DNA of 64,000 nucleotides from Litoditis marina (taxonomy: Eukaryota > Nematoda > Chromadorea > Rhabditida > Rhabditidae). Location of the stretch: NCBI GenBank assembly GCA_964036275.1, contig CAXIWQ010000486.1, positions 558,001 through 622,000 of the forward strand. The letters run 5' to 3'. Position numbers and translations under genes: made by a program. Below the pieces are notes generated by a model. That model was given only the letters and a program-made list of their open reading frames with translations, was not told where the DNA came from and ran no database searches. Shown here one piece after another: positions 51,501-64,000 of this stretch (positions are counted from its first letter, which is position 1; every line of letters begins with the position of its first letter).

Positions 51501-53180
51501 GGCTTGCAGTTACAGAAAAAAAAACTCATACGGCAATCAAGTCTGTTGCTCCCAACTACAAAAACCTAATAAGACTTTATATTCTGTGGCGCACAGCCAC
51601 CAAAGACAGATTAACGCGGTTATTGACTCTTTGCCTTGCAGCTACAGAAAAAAGTTTATACGGCTATCAAGTATGTTGCTCTCAGCTAGAAAAACCCAAT
51701 ACAACTATCTATTCTGTGGCGCACAGCCATAAAATACGAAATAACGCGGTATTGACTCTTTGGCTTGCAGTTACAGAGAAAAGTTTATACGGCTATCAAG
51801 TCTGTTGCTCCCAGCTACAAAACCTAATACGACTCCATATTCTGTGGCGCACAGCCACAAAGACAAATTAACGCGGTTATTGACTCTTTGCCGTAAAGCT
51901 ACCGAAAAAAGTTTATACGGCTATCAAGTATGTTGCTCCCAGCTACAAAGACCTAACACGACTATATATTTTGTGGCGCACAGCCACAAAAGACGACTTA
52001 ACGCGGTTATTGACTCTTTGCATTGCAGCTACAGAAAAACGTTCATACGGCTATCAAGTCTGTTGCTCCCAGATACAAAAACCTAAGACGACTATATATT
52101 CTGTGGCGCACAGCCACAAAAGACGAATTAACGCGTTATTGACTCTTTGCCTTGCAGCTACAGAGAACAGTTTATACGGCTATCAAATCTGTTGCTCCAG
52201 CTACAAAAACCTAATACGACAATCTATTTGTGGCGCACATCCACCAAATACGAATTTACGCGGTTATTGACTCTTTGCCTTGCACCTACAAAAAAAATCA
52301 TACGGCTATCAAGTCTGTTGCTCCCAACTACAAAAACCTAATACGACTTTATATTCTGTGGCGCACAACCACAGAAGACAAATTAACGCGGTTATCGACT
52401 CTTCGGCTTGCAGTTACAGAAAAAAAAAAACTCATACGGCAATCAAGTCTGTTGCTCCCAACTACAAAAACCTAATAAGACTTTATATTCTGTGGCGCAC
52501 AGCCACCAAAGACAGATTAACGCGGTTATTGACTCTTTGCCTTGCAGCTACAGAAAAAAGTTTATACGGCTATCAAGTATGTTGCTCTCAGCTAGAAAAA
52601 CCCAATACAACTATATATTCTGTGGCGCACAGCCATAAAATACGAAATAACGCGGTTATTGACTCTTTGGCTTGCAGTTACAGAGAAAAGTTTATACGGC
52701 TATCAAGTCTGTTGCTCCCAGCTACAAAAACCTAATACGACTCCATATTCTTTGGCGCACAGCCACAAAAGACAAATTAACGCGGTTATTGACTCTTTGC
52801 CGTAAAGCTACAGAAAAAAGTTTATACGGCTATCAAGTATGTTGCTACCAGCTACAAAGACCTAACACGACTATATATTTTGTGGCGCACAGCCACAAAA
52901 GACGACTTAACGCGGTAATTGACTCTTTGCCTTGCAGCTACAGAAAAAAGTTCATACTGCTATCAAGTCTGTTGCTCCCAGATACAAAAACCTAAGACGA
53001 CTATATATTCTGTGGCGCACAGCCACAAAAGACGAATTAACGCGTTATTGACTCTTTGCCTTGCAGCTACAGAGAACAGTTCATACGGCTATCAAATCTG
53101 TTGCTCCCAGCTACAAAAACTGATACGACAATCTATTTTGTGGCGCACAGCACCAAATACGAATTAACGCGGTTATTGAC
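45535..53180 (+). repeat. ~909-bp higher-order repeat (7 monomers)
   Basis: A distinctive ordered set of monomer variants recurs with a spacing close to 909 bp (seven monomers minus about one base). The same variant starts near 45535, 46444, 47356, 48654, 49564, 50856, 51764 and 52672. Two short intervals of about 390 bp (three monomers, near 47356-47745 and 49564-49948) break the regular rhythm. Recurrent markers include the CTACCGAAAAAAG monomer, the one reading GTGGCGCACATCCACC in place of the normal dyad, and the one with GCGCACAACCAC. The same variant set also occurs once or twice at 21.5-22.8 kb, just right of the mobile element. Confidence 0.8.
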
Positions 53181-56100
53181 TCTTTGCCTTGCACCTACAA
53201 AAAAAAATCATACGGCTATCAAGTCTGTTTGCTCCCAACTACAAAAACCTAATACGACTTTATATTCTGTGGCGCACAACCACAAAAGACAAATTAACGC
53301 GGTTATTGACTCTTTTCCTTGCAGCTACAGAAAAAAGTTTATACGGCTATCAAGTCTGTTGCTCCCAGCTACAAAAACCTAATACGATTATCTATTCTGT
53401 GGCGCACAGCCACGAAATACGAATCAACGCGGTTATCGACTCTTCGGCTTGCAGTTACAGAAAAAAACTCATACGGCAATCAAGTCTGTTGCTCCCAACT
53501 ACAAAAACCTAATACGACTTTATATTCTGTGGCGCACAGCCACAAAAGACAGATTAACGCGGTTATTGACTCTTTGCCTTGCAGCTACAGAAAAAAGTTT
53601 ATACGGCTATCAAGTATGTTGCTCCCAGCTAGAAAAACCCAATACAACTATCTTTTCTGTGGCACACAGCCACAAATTACGAACTAACGCGGTTATTGAC
53701 TATTTGCCTTGCAGCTACAAAAAAAAGTTTATACGGCTATCAAGTCTGTTGCTCGCCAGCTACAAAAACCTAATACGACTTACTATTTTGTGGCGCACAG
53801 CCACAAAAGACAAATTAACGCGGTTATTGACTCTTTACCGTGCAGCTACAGAAAACAGTTTATACGGCTATCGAGTATGTTGCTCCCAGCTACAAAAACC
53901 TGATACGACAATCTATTCTGTGGCGCACAGCCACAAAATACGAATTAACGCGGTTGTCGACTCTTTGCCTTGCAACTACAGAGAACAGTTCATACGGCTA
54001 TCAAGTCTGTTGCTCCCAGATACAAAAACCTAATACGACTATCTATTATGTGGCGCACAGCCACAAAATACGAATTAACGCGGTTATCGACTCTTTGGCT
54101 TGCAGTTACAGAGAAAAGTTCATACGGCTATCAAATCTGTTGCTCCCAGCTACAAAAACCTAATACGACAATCTATTCTGTGGCGCACAGCCATAACATA
54201 CGAAATAACGCGGTTATTGACTCTTTGGCTTGCAGTTACAGAGAAAAGTTTATACGGCTATCAAGTCTGTTGCTCCCAGCTACAAAAACCTAATACGACT
54301 CCATATTCTGTGGCGCACAGCCACAAAAGACAAATTAACGCGGTTATTGACTCTTTGCCGTAAAGCTACAAAATAAAAGTTTATACGGCTATCAAGTATG
54401 TTGCTCCAGCTACAAAGACCTAACACGACTATATATTTAGTGGCGCACAGCCACAAAAGACGACTTAACGCGGTTATTGACTCTTTGCCTTGCAGCTACA
54501 GAAAAAAGTTCATACGGCTATCAAGTCTGTTGCTCCCAGATACAAAAACCTAAGACGACTATGTATTCTGTGGCGCACAGCCACAAAAGACGAATTAACG
54601 CGTTATTGACTCTTTGCCTTGCAGCTACAGAGAAAGTTCATACGGCTATCAAATCTGTTGCTCCCAGCTACAAAAACCTAATACGACAATCTATTCTGTG
54701 GCGCACAGCCATAACAAACGAAATACGCGGTTTATTGACTCTTTGCTTGCAGTTACAGAGAAAAGTTTATACGGCTATCAAGTCTGTTGCTCCCAGCTAC
54801 AAAAACCTAATACGACTCCATATTCTGTGGCGCACAGCCACAAAAGACAAATTAACGCGGTTATTGACTCTTTGCCGTAAAGCTACAGAAAAAAGTTTAT
54901 ACGGCTATCAAGTATGTTGCTCCCAGCTACAAAGACTCAATACGACTATATATTTCGTGGCGCACAGCCACAAAAGACGACTAACGCGGTTATTGACTCT
55001 TTGCCTTGCAGCTACAGAAAAAAGTTCTACGGCTATCAAGTATGTTGCTCCCAGATACAAAAACTTAAGACAACTATATATTCTGTGGCGCACAGCACAA
55101 AAGACGAATTAACGCGTTATTGACTCTTTGCCTTGCAGCTACAGAGAACAGTTCATACGCTATCAAATCTGTTGCTCCCAGCTACAAAAACCTAATACGA
55201 CAATCTATTCTGTGGCGCACAGCCACAAAATACAAATCATCGCGGTTATCGACTTGTTGGCTTGCAGCTACAGAGAAAAGTTCATACGGCTATCAAGTCT
55301 GTTGCTCCCAGCTACAAAAACCTAATACGACTATATATTCTGTGGCGCACAGCCACAAAAGACGAATTAACGCGGTTATTGACTCTTTGCCTCGCAGTTA
55401 CAGAGAACATTTCATACGGCTATCAAATCTGTTGCGCCCAGCTACAAAAACCTAATACGACAATCTATTCTGTGGCGCACAGCCACAAAGACGAATTAAC
55501 GCGGTTATTGACATTTTGACTTGCAGCTACAAAAAAATCATACGGCTATCAAGTCTGTTGCTTCCAACTACAAAAACATAATACGACTTTATATTCTGTG
55601 GCGCACAGCCACAAAATACAAATTAACGCGGTTATTGACTCTTTGCCTTGCAGTTACAGAGAACATTTCATACGGCTATCAAATCTGTTGCTCCCAGCTA
55701 CAAAAACCTAATACGACTTTATATTCTGTGGCACACAGCCACAAAAGACAAATTAACGCGGTTATTATCTCTTTGCCTTGCAGCTACAGAAAAAAAGTTT
55801 ATACGGCTATCAAGTCTGTTGCTCCCAGCTACAAAAACTAATACGACTTTATATCTGTGGCGCACAGCCACAAAAGACAAATTAACGCGGTTATTGACTC
55901 TTTGCGTGCAGCTACAGAAAAAAGTTTATATGGCTATCAAGTATGTTGCTCCCAGCTAGAAAAACCCAATACAACTATCTATTCTGTGGCACACAGCCAC
56001 AAAATACGATATAACGCGGTTATCGACTCTTTGCCTTGCAGCTACAGAAAAAGTTTATACGGCTATCAAGTCTGTGCTCATGGCTACAAAAACCTAATAC

Positions 56101-59100
56101 GACTTTATATCCTATGGCGCACAGCCACAAAAGACAAATTAACGCGGTTATTACCTCTTTGCCTTGCAGCTACAGAAAAAAGTTCATACGGCTATCAAGT
56201 CTGTTGCTCCCAGCTACAAAAACCTGATACGACAATATATTCTGTGGCGCACAGCCACAAAAGACGAATTAACGCGGTTATTACCTCTTTGCCTTGCAGC
56301 TACAGAAAAAGTTCATACGGCTATCAAGTCTGTTGCTCCCAGCTACAAAAACCTAATACGACTTTATATTCTGTGGCGCACAGCCACAAAAGACAAATTA
56401 ACGCGGTTATTGACTCTTTGCCGTGCAGCTACAGGAAAAGGTTATACGGCTATCAATATGTTGCTCCCAGCTACAAAAACCTAATACGACTATCTATTCT
56501 GTGGTGCACAGCCACAAAATACGAATTAACGCGGTTATCGACTCTTTGCCTTGCAGCTACAGAGAACAGTTCATACGGCTATCAAATCTGTTGCTCCCAG
56601 CTACAAAAACCTAATACGACAATCTATTCTGTGGCGCACAGCCACAAAATACGAATTATCGCGGTTATCGACTTGTTGGCTTGCAGCTACAGAGAAAAGT
56701 TCATACGGCTATCAAGTCTGTTGCTCCCAGCTACAAAAACCTGATACGACAATCTATTCTGTGGCGCCACAGCCACACAAAGACAAGTTAACGCGGTTAT
56801 TACCTCTTTGCCTTGCAGCTACAGAAAAAAATTCATACGGCTATCAAGTCTGTTGCTCCGAGCTACGAAAACCTAATACGACTCTATATTCTGTGGCGCA
56901 CAGCCACAAAAGACAAATTAACGCGGTTATTGACTCTTTGCCGTGCAGCTACAGGAAAAAGGTTATACGGCTTATCAAGTATGTTGCTCCCAGCTGAAAA
57001 AACCTAATACGACTATCTATTCTGTGGGCGCACAGCCACAAAATACGAATTAACGCGGTATCGACTCTTTGCCTTGCAGCTACAGAGAACAGTTCATACG
57101 GCTATCAAGTCTGTTGCTCCAGCTACAAAAACCTAATACGACTATATATTCTGTGGCGCACAGCACAAAAGACGAATTAACGCGGTTATTGACTCTTTGC
57201 CTCGCAGTTACAGAGAATATTTCATACGGCTATCAAATCTGTTGCTCCAGCTACAAAAACCTAATACGACAATCTATTCTGTGGCGCACAGCCACAAAAG
57301 ACAAATAACGCGGTTATTGACTCTTTGCCGTGCAGCTACAGGAAAAAGGTATACGGCTACCAAGTATGTTGCTCCCAGCTACAAAAACCTAACACGACTA
57401 TCTATTCTGTGGCGCACAGCCACAAAATACGAATTGACGCGGTTATCGACTCTTTGCCTTGCAGCTACAGAGAACAGTTCATACGGCTATCAAATCTGTT
57501 GCTCCCAGCTACAAAAACCTAATACGACAATCTATTCTGTGGCGCAACAGCCACAAATACAAATTATCGCGGTTATCGACTTGTTGGCTTGCAGCTACAG
57601 AGAAAAGTTCATACGGCTATCAAGTCTGTTGCTCCCAGCTACAAAAACCTAATACGACTATATATTCTGTGGCGCACAGCCACAAAAGACGAATTAACGC
57701 GGTTATTGACTCTTTGCCTCGCAGTTACAGAGAACAGTTCATACGGCTATCAAATATGTTGCTCCCAGCTACAAAAACCTAATACGACAATCTATTCTGT
57801 GGCGCACAGCCACAAAGACGAATTAACGCGGTTATTGACATTTTGACTTGCAGCTACAAAAAAAAATCATACGGCTATCAAGTCTGTTGCTTCCAAATAC
57901 AAAAACATAATACAACTTTATATTCTGTGGCGCACAGCCACAAAATACGAATTATCGCGGTTATCGACTTGTTGGCTTGCAGCTACAGAGAAAAGTTCAT
58001 ACGGCTATCAAATCTGTTGCTCCCAGCTACAAAAACCTGATACGACAATCTATTCTGTGGCGCACAGCCACAAAAGACAAATTAACGCGGTTATTACCTC
58101 TTTGCCTTGCAGCTACAGAAAAAAATTCATACGGCTATCAAGTCTGTTGCTCCCAGCTACGAAAACCTAATACGACTCTATATTCTGTGGCGCACAGCCA
58201 CAAAAGACAAATTAACGCGGTTATTGACTCTTTGCCGTGCAGCTACAGGAAAAAGGTTATACGGCTATCAAGTATGTTGCTCCCAGCTGAAAAAACCTAA
58301 TACGACTATCTATTCTGTGGCGCACAGCCACAAAATACGAATTAACGCGGTTATCGACTGTTTGCCTTGCAGCTACAGAGAACAGTTCATACGGCTATCA
58401 AGTCTGTTGCTCCCAGCTACAAAAACCTAATACGACTATATATTCTGTGGCGCACAGCCACAAAAGACGAATTAACGCGGTTATTGACTCTTTGCCTCGC
58501 AGTTACAGAGAATATTTCATACGGCTATCAAAGCTGTTGCTCCCAGCTACAAAAACCTAATACGACAATCTATTCTGTGGCGCACAGCCACAAAAGACAA
58601 ATTAACGCGGTTATTGACTCTTTGCCGTGCAGCTACAGGAAAAAGGTTATACGGCTACCAAGTATGTTGCTCCCAGCTACAAAAACCTAATACGACTATC
58701 TATTCTGTGGCGCACAGCCACAAAATACAAATTATCGCGGTTATCGACTTGTTGGCTTGCAGCTACAGAGAAAAGTTCATACGGCTATCAAGTCTGTTGC
58801 TCCCAGCTACAAAAACCTAATACGACTATATATTCTGTGGCGCACAGCCACAAAAGACAAATTAACGCGGTTATTGACTCTTTGCCTCGCAGTTACAGAG
58901 AACAGTTCATACGGCTATCAAATATGTTGCTCCCAGCTACAAAAACCTAATACGACAATCTATTCTGTGGCGCACAGCCACAAAGACGAATTAACGCGGT
59001 TATTGACATTTTGACTTGCAGCTACAAAAAAAAAATCATACGGCTATCAAGTCTGTTGCTTCCAAATACAAAAACATAATACAACTTTATATTCTGTGGC

Positions 59101-60260
59101 GCACAGCCACAAAATACAAATTAACGCGGTTATTGATTCTTTGCCTTGCAGTTACAGAGAACATTTCATACGGCTATCAAATCTGTTGCTCCCAGCTACA
59201 AAAACCTAATACGACTTTATATTCTGTGGCGCACAGCCACAAAAGACAAATTAACGCGGTTATTACCTCTTTGCCTTGCAGCTACAGAAAAAAAGTTTAT
59301 ACGGCTATCAAGTCTGTTGCTCCCAGCTACAAAAACCTAATACGACTTTATATTCTGTGGCGCACAGCCACAAAAGACAAATTAACGCGGTTATTGACTC
59401 TTTGCCGTGCAGCTACAGAAAAAAGTTTATATGGCTATCAAGTATGTTGCTCCCAGCTAGAAAAACCCAATACAACTATCTATTCTGTGGCACACAGCCA
59501 AAAAATACGATATAACGCGGTTATCGACTCTTTGCCTTGCAGCTACAGAAAAAAGTTTATACGGCTATCAAGTCTGTTGCTCATGGCTACAAAAACCTAA
59601 TACGACTTTATATCCTATGGCGCACAGCCACAAAAGACAAATTAACGCGGTTATTACCTCTTTGCCTTGCAGCTACAGAAAAAAGTTCATACGGCTATCA
59701 AGTCTGTTGCTCCCAGCTACAAAAACCTGATACGACAATCTATTCTGTGGCGCACAGCCACAAAAGACAAATCAACGCGGTTGTTACCTCTTTGCCTTGC
59801 AGCTACAGAAAAAAGTTCATACGGCTATCAAGTCTGTTGCTCCCAGCTACAAAAACCTAATACGACTTTATGTTCTGTGGCGCACAGCCACAAAAGACAA
59901 ATTAACGCGGTTATTGACTCTTTGCCGTGCAGCTACAGGAAAAAGGTTATACGGCTATCAAATATGTTGCTCCCAGCTACAAAAACCTAATACGACTATC
60001 TATTCTGTGGCGCACAGCCACAAAATACGAATTAACGCGGTTATCGACTCTTTGCCTTGCAGCTACAGAGAACAGTTCATACGGCTATCAAATCTGTTGC
60101 TCCCAGCTACAAAAACCTAATACGACAATCTATTCTGTGGCGCACAGCCACAAAATACGAATTATCGCGGTTATCGACTTGTTGGCTTGCAGCTACAGAG
60201 AAAAGTTCATACGGCTATCAAGTCTGTTGCTCCCAGCTACAAAAACCTGATACGACAATC
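52880..60260 (+). repeat. Segmental copy of the 22.7-29 kb satellite segment
   Basis: The order of monomer variants here follows that of about 22.7-29.0 kb. Matching points include 23594 with 53840 (offset ~30.25 kb), 24371 with 55262, 27877 with 58757 and 28786 with 59667 (offset ~30.88 kb). The change in offset reflects several extra monomers near 54.5-55 kb. The part from 53 to 57.6 kb carries many single-base indels relative to its partner; the part after 57.8 kb carries almost none. Confidence 0.75.
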
Positions 60261-63200
60261 TATTCTGTGGCGCACAGCCACAAAAGACAAACTAACGCGG
60301 TTATTACCTCTTTGCCTTGCAGCTACAGAAAAAAATTCATACGGCTATCAAGTCTGTTGCTCCCAGCTACGAAAACCTAATACGACTTTATATTCTGTGG
60401 CGCACAGCCACAAAACACGAAATATTGCGGTTATCGACTCTTTGCCTTGCAGCTACAGAAAAAAATCATACGGCTATCAAGTCTGTTGCTCCCAGCTACA
60501 AAAACCTGATACGACAATCTATTCTGTGGCGCACAGCCACAAAAGACAAATTAACGCGGTTATTACCTCTTTGCCTTGCAGCTACAGAAAAAAGTTCATA
60601 CGGCTATCAAGTCTGTTGCTCCCAGCTACGAAAACCTAATACGACTTTATATTCTGTGGCGCACAGCCACAAAATACGAATTAACGCGGTTATCGACTCT
60701 TTGCCTTGCAGCTACAGAGAACAGTTCATACGGCTATCAAGTCTGTTGCTCCCAGCTACAAAAACCTAATACGACTATATATTCTGTGGCGCACAGCCAC
60801 AAAATACGAATTAACGCGGTTATCGACTCTTTGCCTTGCAGCTACAGAGAACAGTTCATACGGCTATCAAGTCTGTTGCTCCCAGCTACGAAAACCTAAT
60901 ACGACTTTATATTCTGTGGCGCACAGCCACAAAACACGAAATATCGCGGTTATCGACTTGTTGGCTTGCAGCTACAGAGAAAAGTTCATACGGCTATCAA
61001 GTCTGTTGCTCCCAGCTACAAAAACCTGATACGACAATCTATTCTGTGGCGCACAGCCACAAAAGACAAATTAACGCGGTTATTACCTCTTTGCCTTGCA
61101 GCTACAGAAAAAAGTTCATACGGCTATCAAGTCTGTTGCTCCCAGCTACGAAAACCTAATACGACTTTATATTCTGTGGCGCACAGCCACAAAAGACAAA
61201 TTAACGCGGTTATTGACTCTTTGCCGTGCAGCTACAGGAAAAAGGTTATACGGCTATCAAGTATGTTGCTCCCAGCTACAAAAACCTAATACGACTATCT
61301 ATTCTGTGGCGCACAGCCACAAAATACGAATTGACGCGGTTATCGACTCTTTGCCTTGCAGCTACAGAGAATATTTCATACGGCTATCAAATCTGTTGCT
61401 CCCAGCTACAAAAACCTAATACGACAATCTATTCTGTGGCGCACAGCCACAAAAAACAAATTATCGCGGTTATCGACTTGTTGGCTTGCAGCTACAGAGA
61501 AAAGTTCATACGGCTATCAAGTCTGTTTCTCCCAGCTACAAAAACCTAATACGACTATATATTCTGTGGCGCACAGCCACAAAAGACGAATTAACGCGGT
61601 TATTGACTCTTTACCTCGCAGTTACAGAGAACATTTCATACGGCTATCAAATCTGTTGCTCCCAGCTACAAAAACCTAATACGACAATCTATTCTGTGGC
61701 GCACAGCCACAAAGACGAATTAACGCGGTTATTGACATTTTGACTTGCAGCTACAAAAAAAAAATCATACGGCTATCAAGTCTGTTGCTCCCAGCTACAA
61801 AAACCTAATACGACTATATATTCTGTGGCGCACAGCCACAAAAGACGAATTAACGCGGTTATTGACTCTTTGCCTCGCAGTTACAGAGAATATTTTATCA
61901 AATCTGTTGCTCCCAGCAACAAAAACCTGATACGACAATCTATTCTGTGGCGCACAGCCACAAAAGACAAATTAACGCGGTTATTACCTCTTTGCCTTGC
62001 AGCTACAGAAAAAAGTTCATACGGCTATCAAGTCTGTTGCTCCCAGCTACGAAAACCTAATACGACTTTATATTCTGTGGCGCACAGCCACAAAAGACAA
62101 ATTAACGCGGTTATTGACTCTTTGCCGTGCAGCTACAGGAAAAAGGTTATACGGCTATCAAGTATGTTGCTCCCAGCTACAAAAACCTAATACGACTATC
62201 TATTCTGTGGCGCACAGCCACAAAATACGAATTGACGCGGTTATCGACTCTTTGCCTTGCAGCTACAGAGAACAGTTCATACGGCTATCAAGTCTGTTGC
62301 TCCCAGCTACGAAAACCTAATACGACTTTATATTCTGTGGCGCACAGCCACAAAAGACAAATTAACGCGGTTATTGACTCTTTGCCGTGCAGCTACAGGA
62401 AAAAGGTTATACGGCTATCAAGTATGTTGCTCCCAGCTACAAAAACCTAATACGACTATCTATTCTGTGGCGCACAGCCACAAAATACGAATTGACGCGG
62501 TTATCGACTCTTTGCCTTGCAGCTACAGAGAACAGTTCATACGGCTATCAAATCTGTTGCTCCCAGCTACAAAAACCTAATACGACTTTATATTCTGTGG
62601 CGCACAGCCACAAAATACGAATTAACGCGGTTATCGACTCTTTGCCTTGCAGCTACAGAAAACAGTTCATACGGCTATCAAGTCTGTTGCTCCCAGCTAC
62701 AAAAACCTAATACGACTATATATTCTGTGGCGCACAGCCACAAAATACGAATTAACGCGGTTATCGACTCTTTGCCTTGCAGCTACAGAGAACAGTTCAT
62801 ACGGCTATCAAGTCTGTTGCTCCCAGCTACGAAAACCTAATACGACTTTATATTCTGTGGCGCACAGCCACAAAACACGAAATATCGCGGTTATCGACTT
62901 GTTGGCTTGCAGCTACAGAGAAAAGTTCATACGGCTATCAAGTCTGTTGCTCCCAGCTACAAAAACCTGATACGACAATCTATTCTGTGGCGCACAGCCA
63001 CAAAAGACAAATTAACGCGGTTATTACCTCTTTGCCTTGCAGCTACAGAAAAAAGTTCATACGGCTATCAAGTCTGTTGCTCCCAGCTACGAAAACCTAA
63101 TACGACTTTATATTCTGTGGCGCACAGCCACAAAAGACAAATTAACGCGGTTATTGACTCTTTGCCGTGCAGCTACAGGAAAAAGGTTATACGGCTATCA

Positions 63201-64000
63201 AGTATGTTGCTCCCAGCTACAAAAACCTAATACGACTATCTATTCTGTGGCGCACAGCCACAAAATACGAATTGACGCGGTTATCGACTCTTTGCCTTGC
63301 AGCTACAGAGAATATTTCATACGGCTATCAAATTTGTTGCTCCCAGCTACAAAAACCTAATACGACAATCTATTCTGTGGCGCACAGCCACAAAAAACAA
63401 ATTATCGCGGTTATCGACTTGTTGGCTTGCAGCTACAGAGAAAAGTTCATACGGCTATCAAGTCTGTTTCTCCCAGCTACAAAAACCTAATACGACTATA
63501 TATTCTGTGGCGCACAGCCACAAAAGACGAATTAACGCGGTTATTGACTCTTTACCTCGCAGTTACAGAGAACATTTCATACGGCTATCAAATCTGTTGC
63601 TCCCAGCTACAAAAACCTAATACGACAATCTATTCTGTGGCGCACAGCCACAAAGACGAATTAACGCGGTTATTGATATTTTGACTTGCAGCTACAAAAA
63701 AAAAATCATACGGCTATCAAGTCTGTTGCTCCCAGCTACAAAAACCTAATACGACTATATATTCTGTGGCGCACAGCCACAAAAGACGAATTAACGCGGT
63801 TATTGACTCTTTGCCTCGCAGTTACAGAGAATATTTTATCAAATCTGTTGCTCCCAGCAACAAAAACCTGATACGACAATCTATTCTGTGGCGCACAGCC
63901 ACAAAAGACAAATTAACGCGGTTATTACCTCTTTGCCTTGCAGCTACAGAAAAAAGTTCATACGGCTATCAAGTCTGTTGCTCCCAGCTACGAAAACCTA
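59797..64000 (+). repeat. Segmental copy of the 38-42 kb satellite segment
   Basis: Monomer order follows 38.1-42 kb: 38141 matches 59797, 39569 matches 60706, 40089 matches 61226, 40349 matches 61486 and 40988 matches 62127 (offset settles at ~21.14 kb). Shared rare variants include the monomer that lost its ATACGGC stretch (40750 region, again near 61890 and 63830) and the GTCTGTTTCTCCC variant. The last copy of this unit (from about 62.7 kb) repeats the 60.8-61.9 kb part again and runs off the window. Confidence 0.75.

Larger units (their letters stand above)
21208..64000 (+). repeat. 130-bp satellite array, right block
   Basis: This is the same satellite in the same orientation, about 330 monomers, and it runs off the right edge of the window. 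It resumes in exactly the phase at which the left block stopped once one copy of the TCTATT duplication is removed, so the two blocks were one array before insertion. Sub-regions differ: 21.2-24.5 kb and 43-57.6 kb are diverged and indel-rich; 24.6-41.6 kb and 57.8-64 kb are very uniform, with long stretches repeated with no visible difference. No non-satellite insertion of more than a few bases was seen anywhere in this block, and no gene is supported. Confidence 0.97.

Noticed and set aside
1..64000. CRISPR array
   Set aside because: The repeats are contiguous 130-bp monomers without unique spacers, and the context is eukaryotic.

Overview
The window is eukaryotic, probably metazoan, repetitive DNA. 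It holds about 52 kb of a roughly 130-bp tandem satellite, interrupted once by an 11.6-kb mobile element. The host kingdom is inferred from AATAAA polyadenylation signals, a TATA box at -140, absence of operon structure, and a satellite with higher-order organisation. I cannot name a species. No rRNA, tRNA or CRISPR is visible. Long open frames in the satellite are by-products of repetition, not genes.

Layout. 1-9628: head-to-tail 130-bp satellite. 9629-21201: one almost perfectly palindromic element with two ~5.69-kb inverted arms (9629-15317 and 15516-21201) around a 198-bp unique centre. 21208-64000: the same satellite in the same orientation. The element is bounded by a perfect 6-bp target-site duplication, TCTATT (9623-9628 and 21202-21207). 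Its ends read 5'-AGTAGTAGACC... and ...GGTCTACTACT-3'. A 6-bp duplication with 5'-AG/CT-3' termini is the published signature of Polinton/Maverick elements, so I call it a non-autonomous, palindromic Polinton-like element. No polymerase, integrase, protease, packaging ATPase or capsid gene is recognisable in it.

Each arm, from outer end to centre, holds: a GC-rich terminus, 14-bp tandem repeats, a ~1.4-kb region with two diverged copies of an E-box-rich module, a 237-codon gene, a 139-codon gene, 22 units of a ~100-bp tandem repeat with two hairpins per unit, and a cluster of small hairpins next to the centre. Both genes point from the centre toward the nearest end. In the left arm both are intact (11162-11875 and 12178-12597, minus strand). 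In the right arm both carry single-base indels and are broken. The arms mirror each other unit by unit, so the inverted duplication is recent or maintained by the replication mode.

The satellite monomer is itself a degenerate trimer of ~43-bp subunits (44+41+45 bp). Above the monomer there is higher-order structure: a ~909-bp seven-monomer period at 45.5-53 kb, 1.2-2.7-kb blocks at 27-38 kb, and multi-kilobase copies displaced by ~21.1, ~30.9 and ~36.1 kb. The element most likely jumped into a pre-existing array, since uninterrupted copies of the same insertion site survive at 8193, 23666 and 45216.
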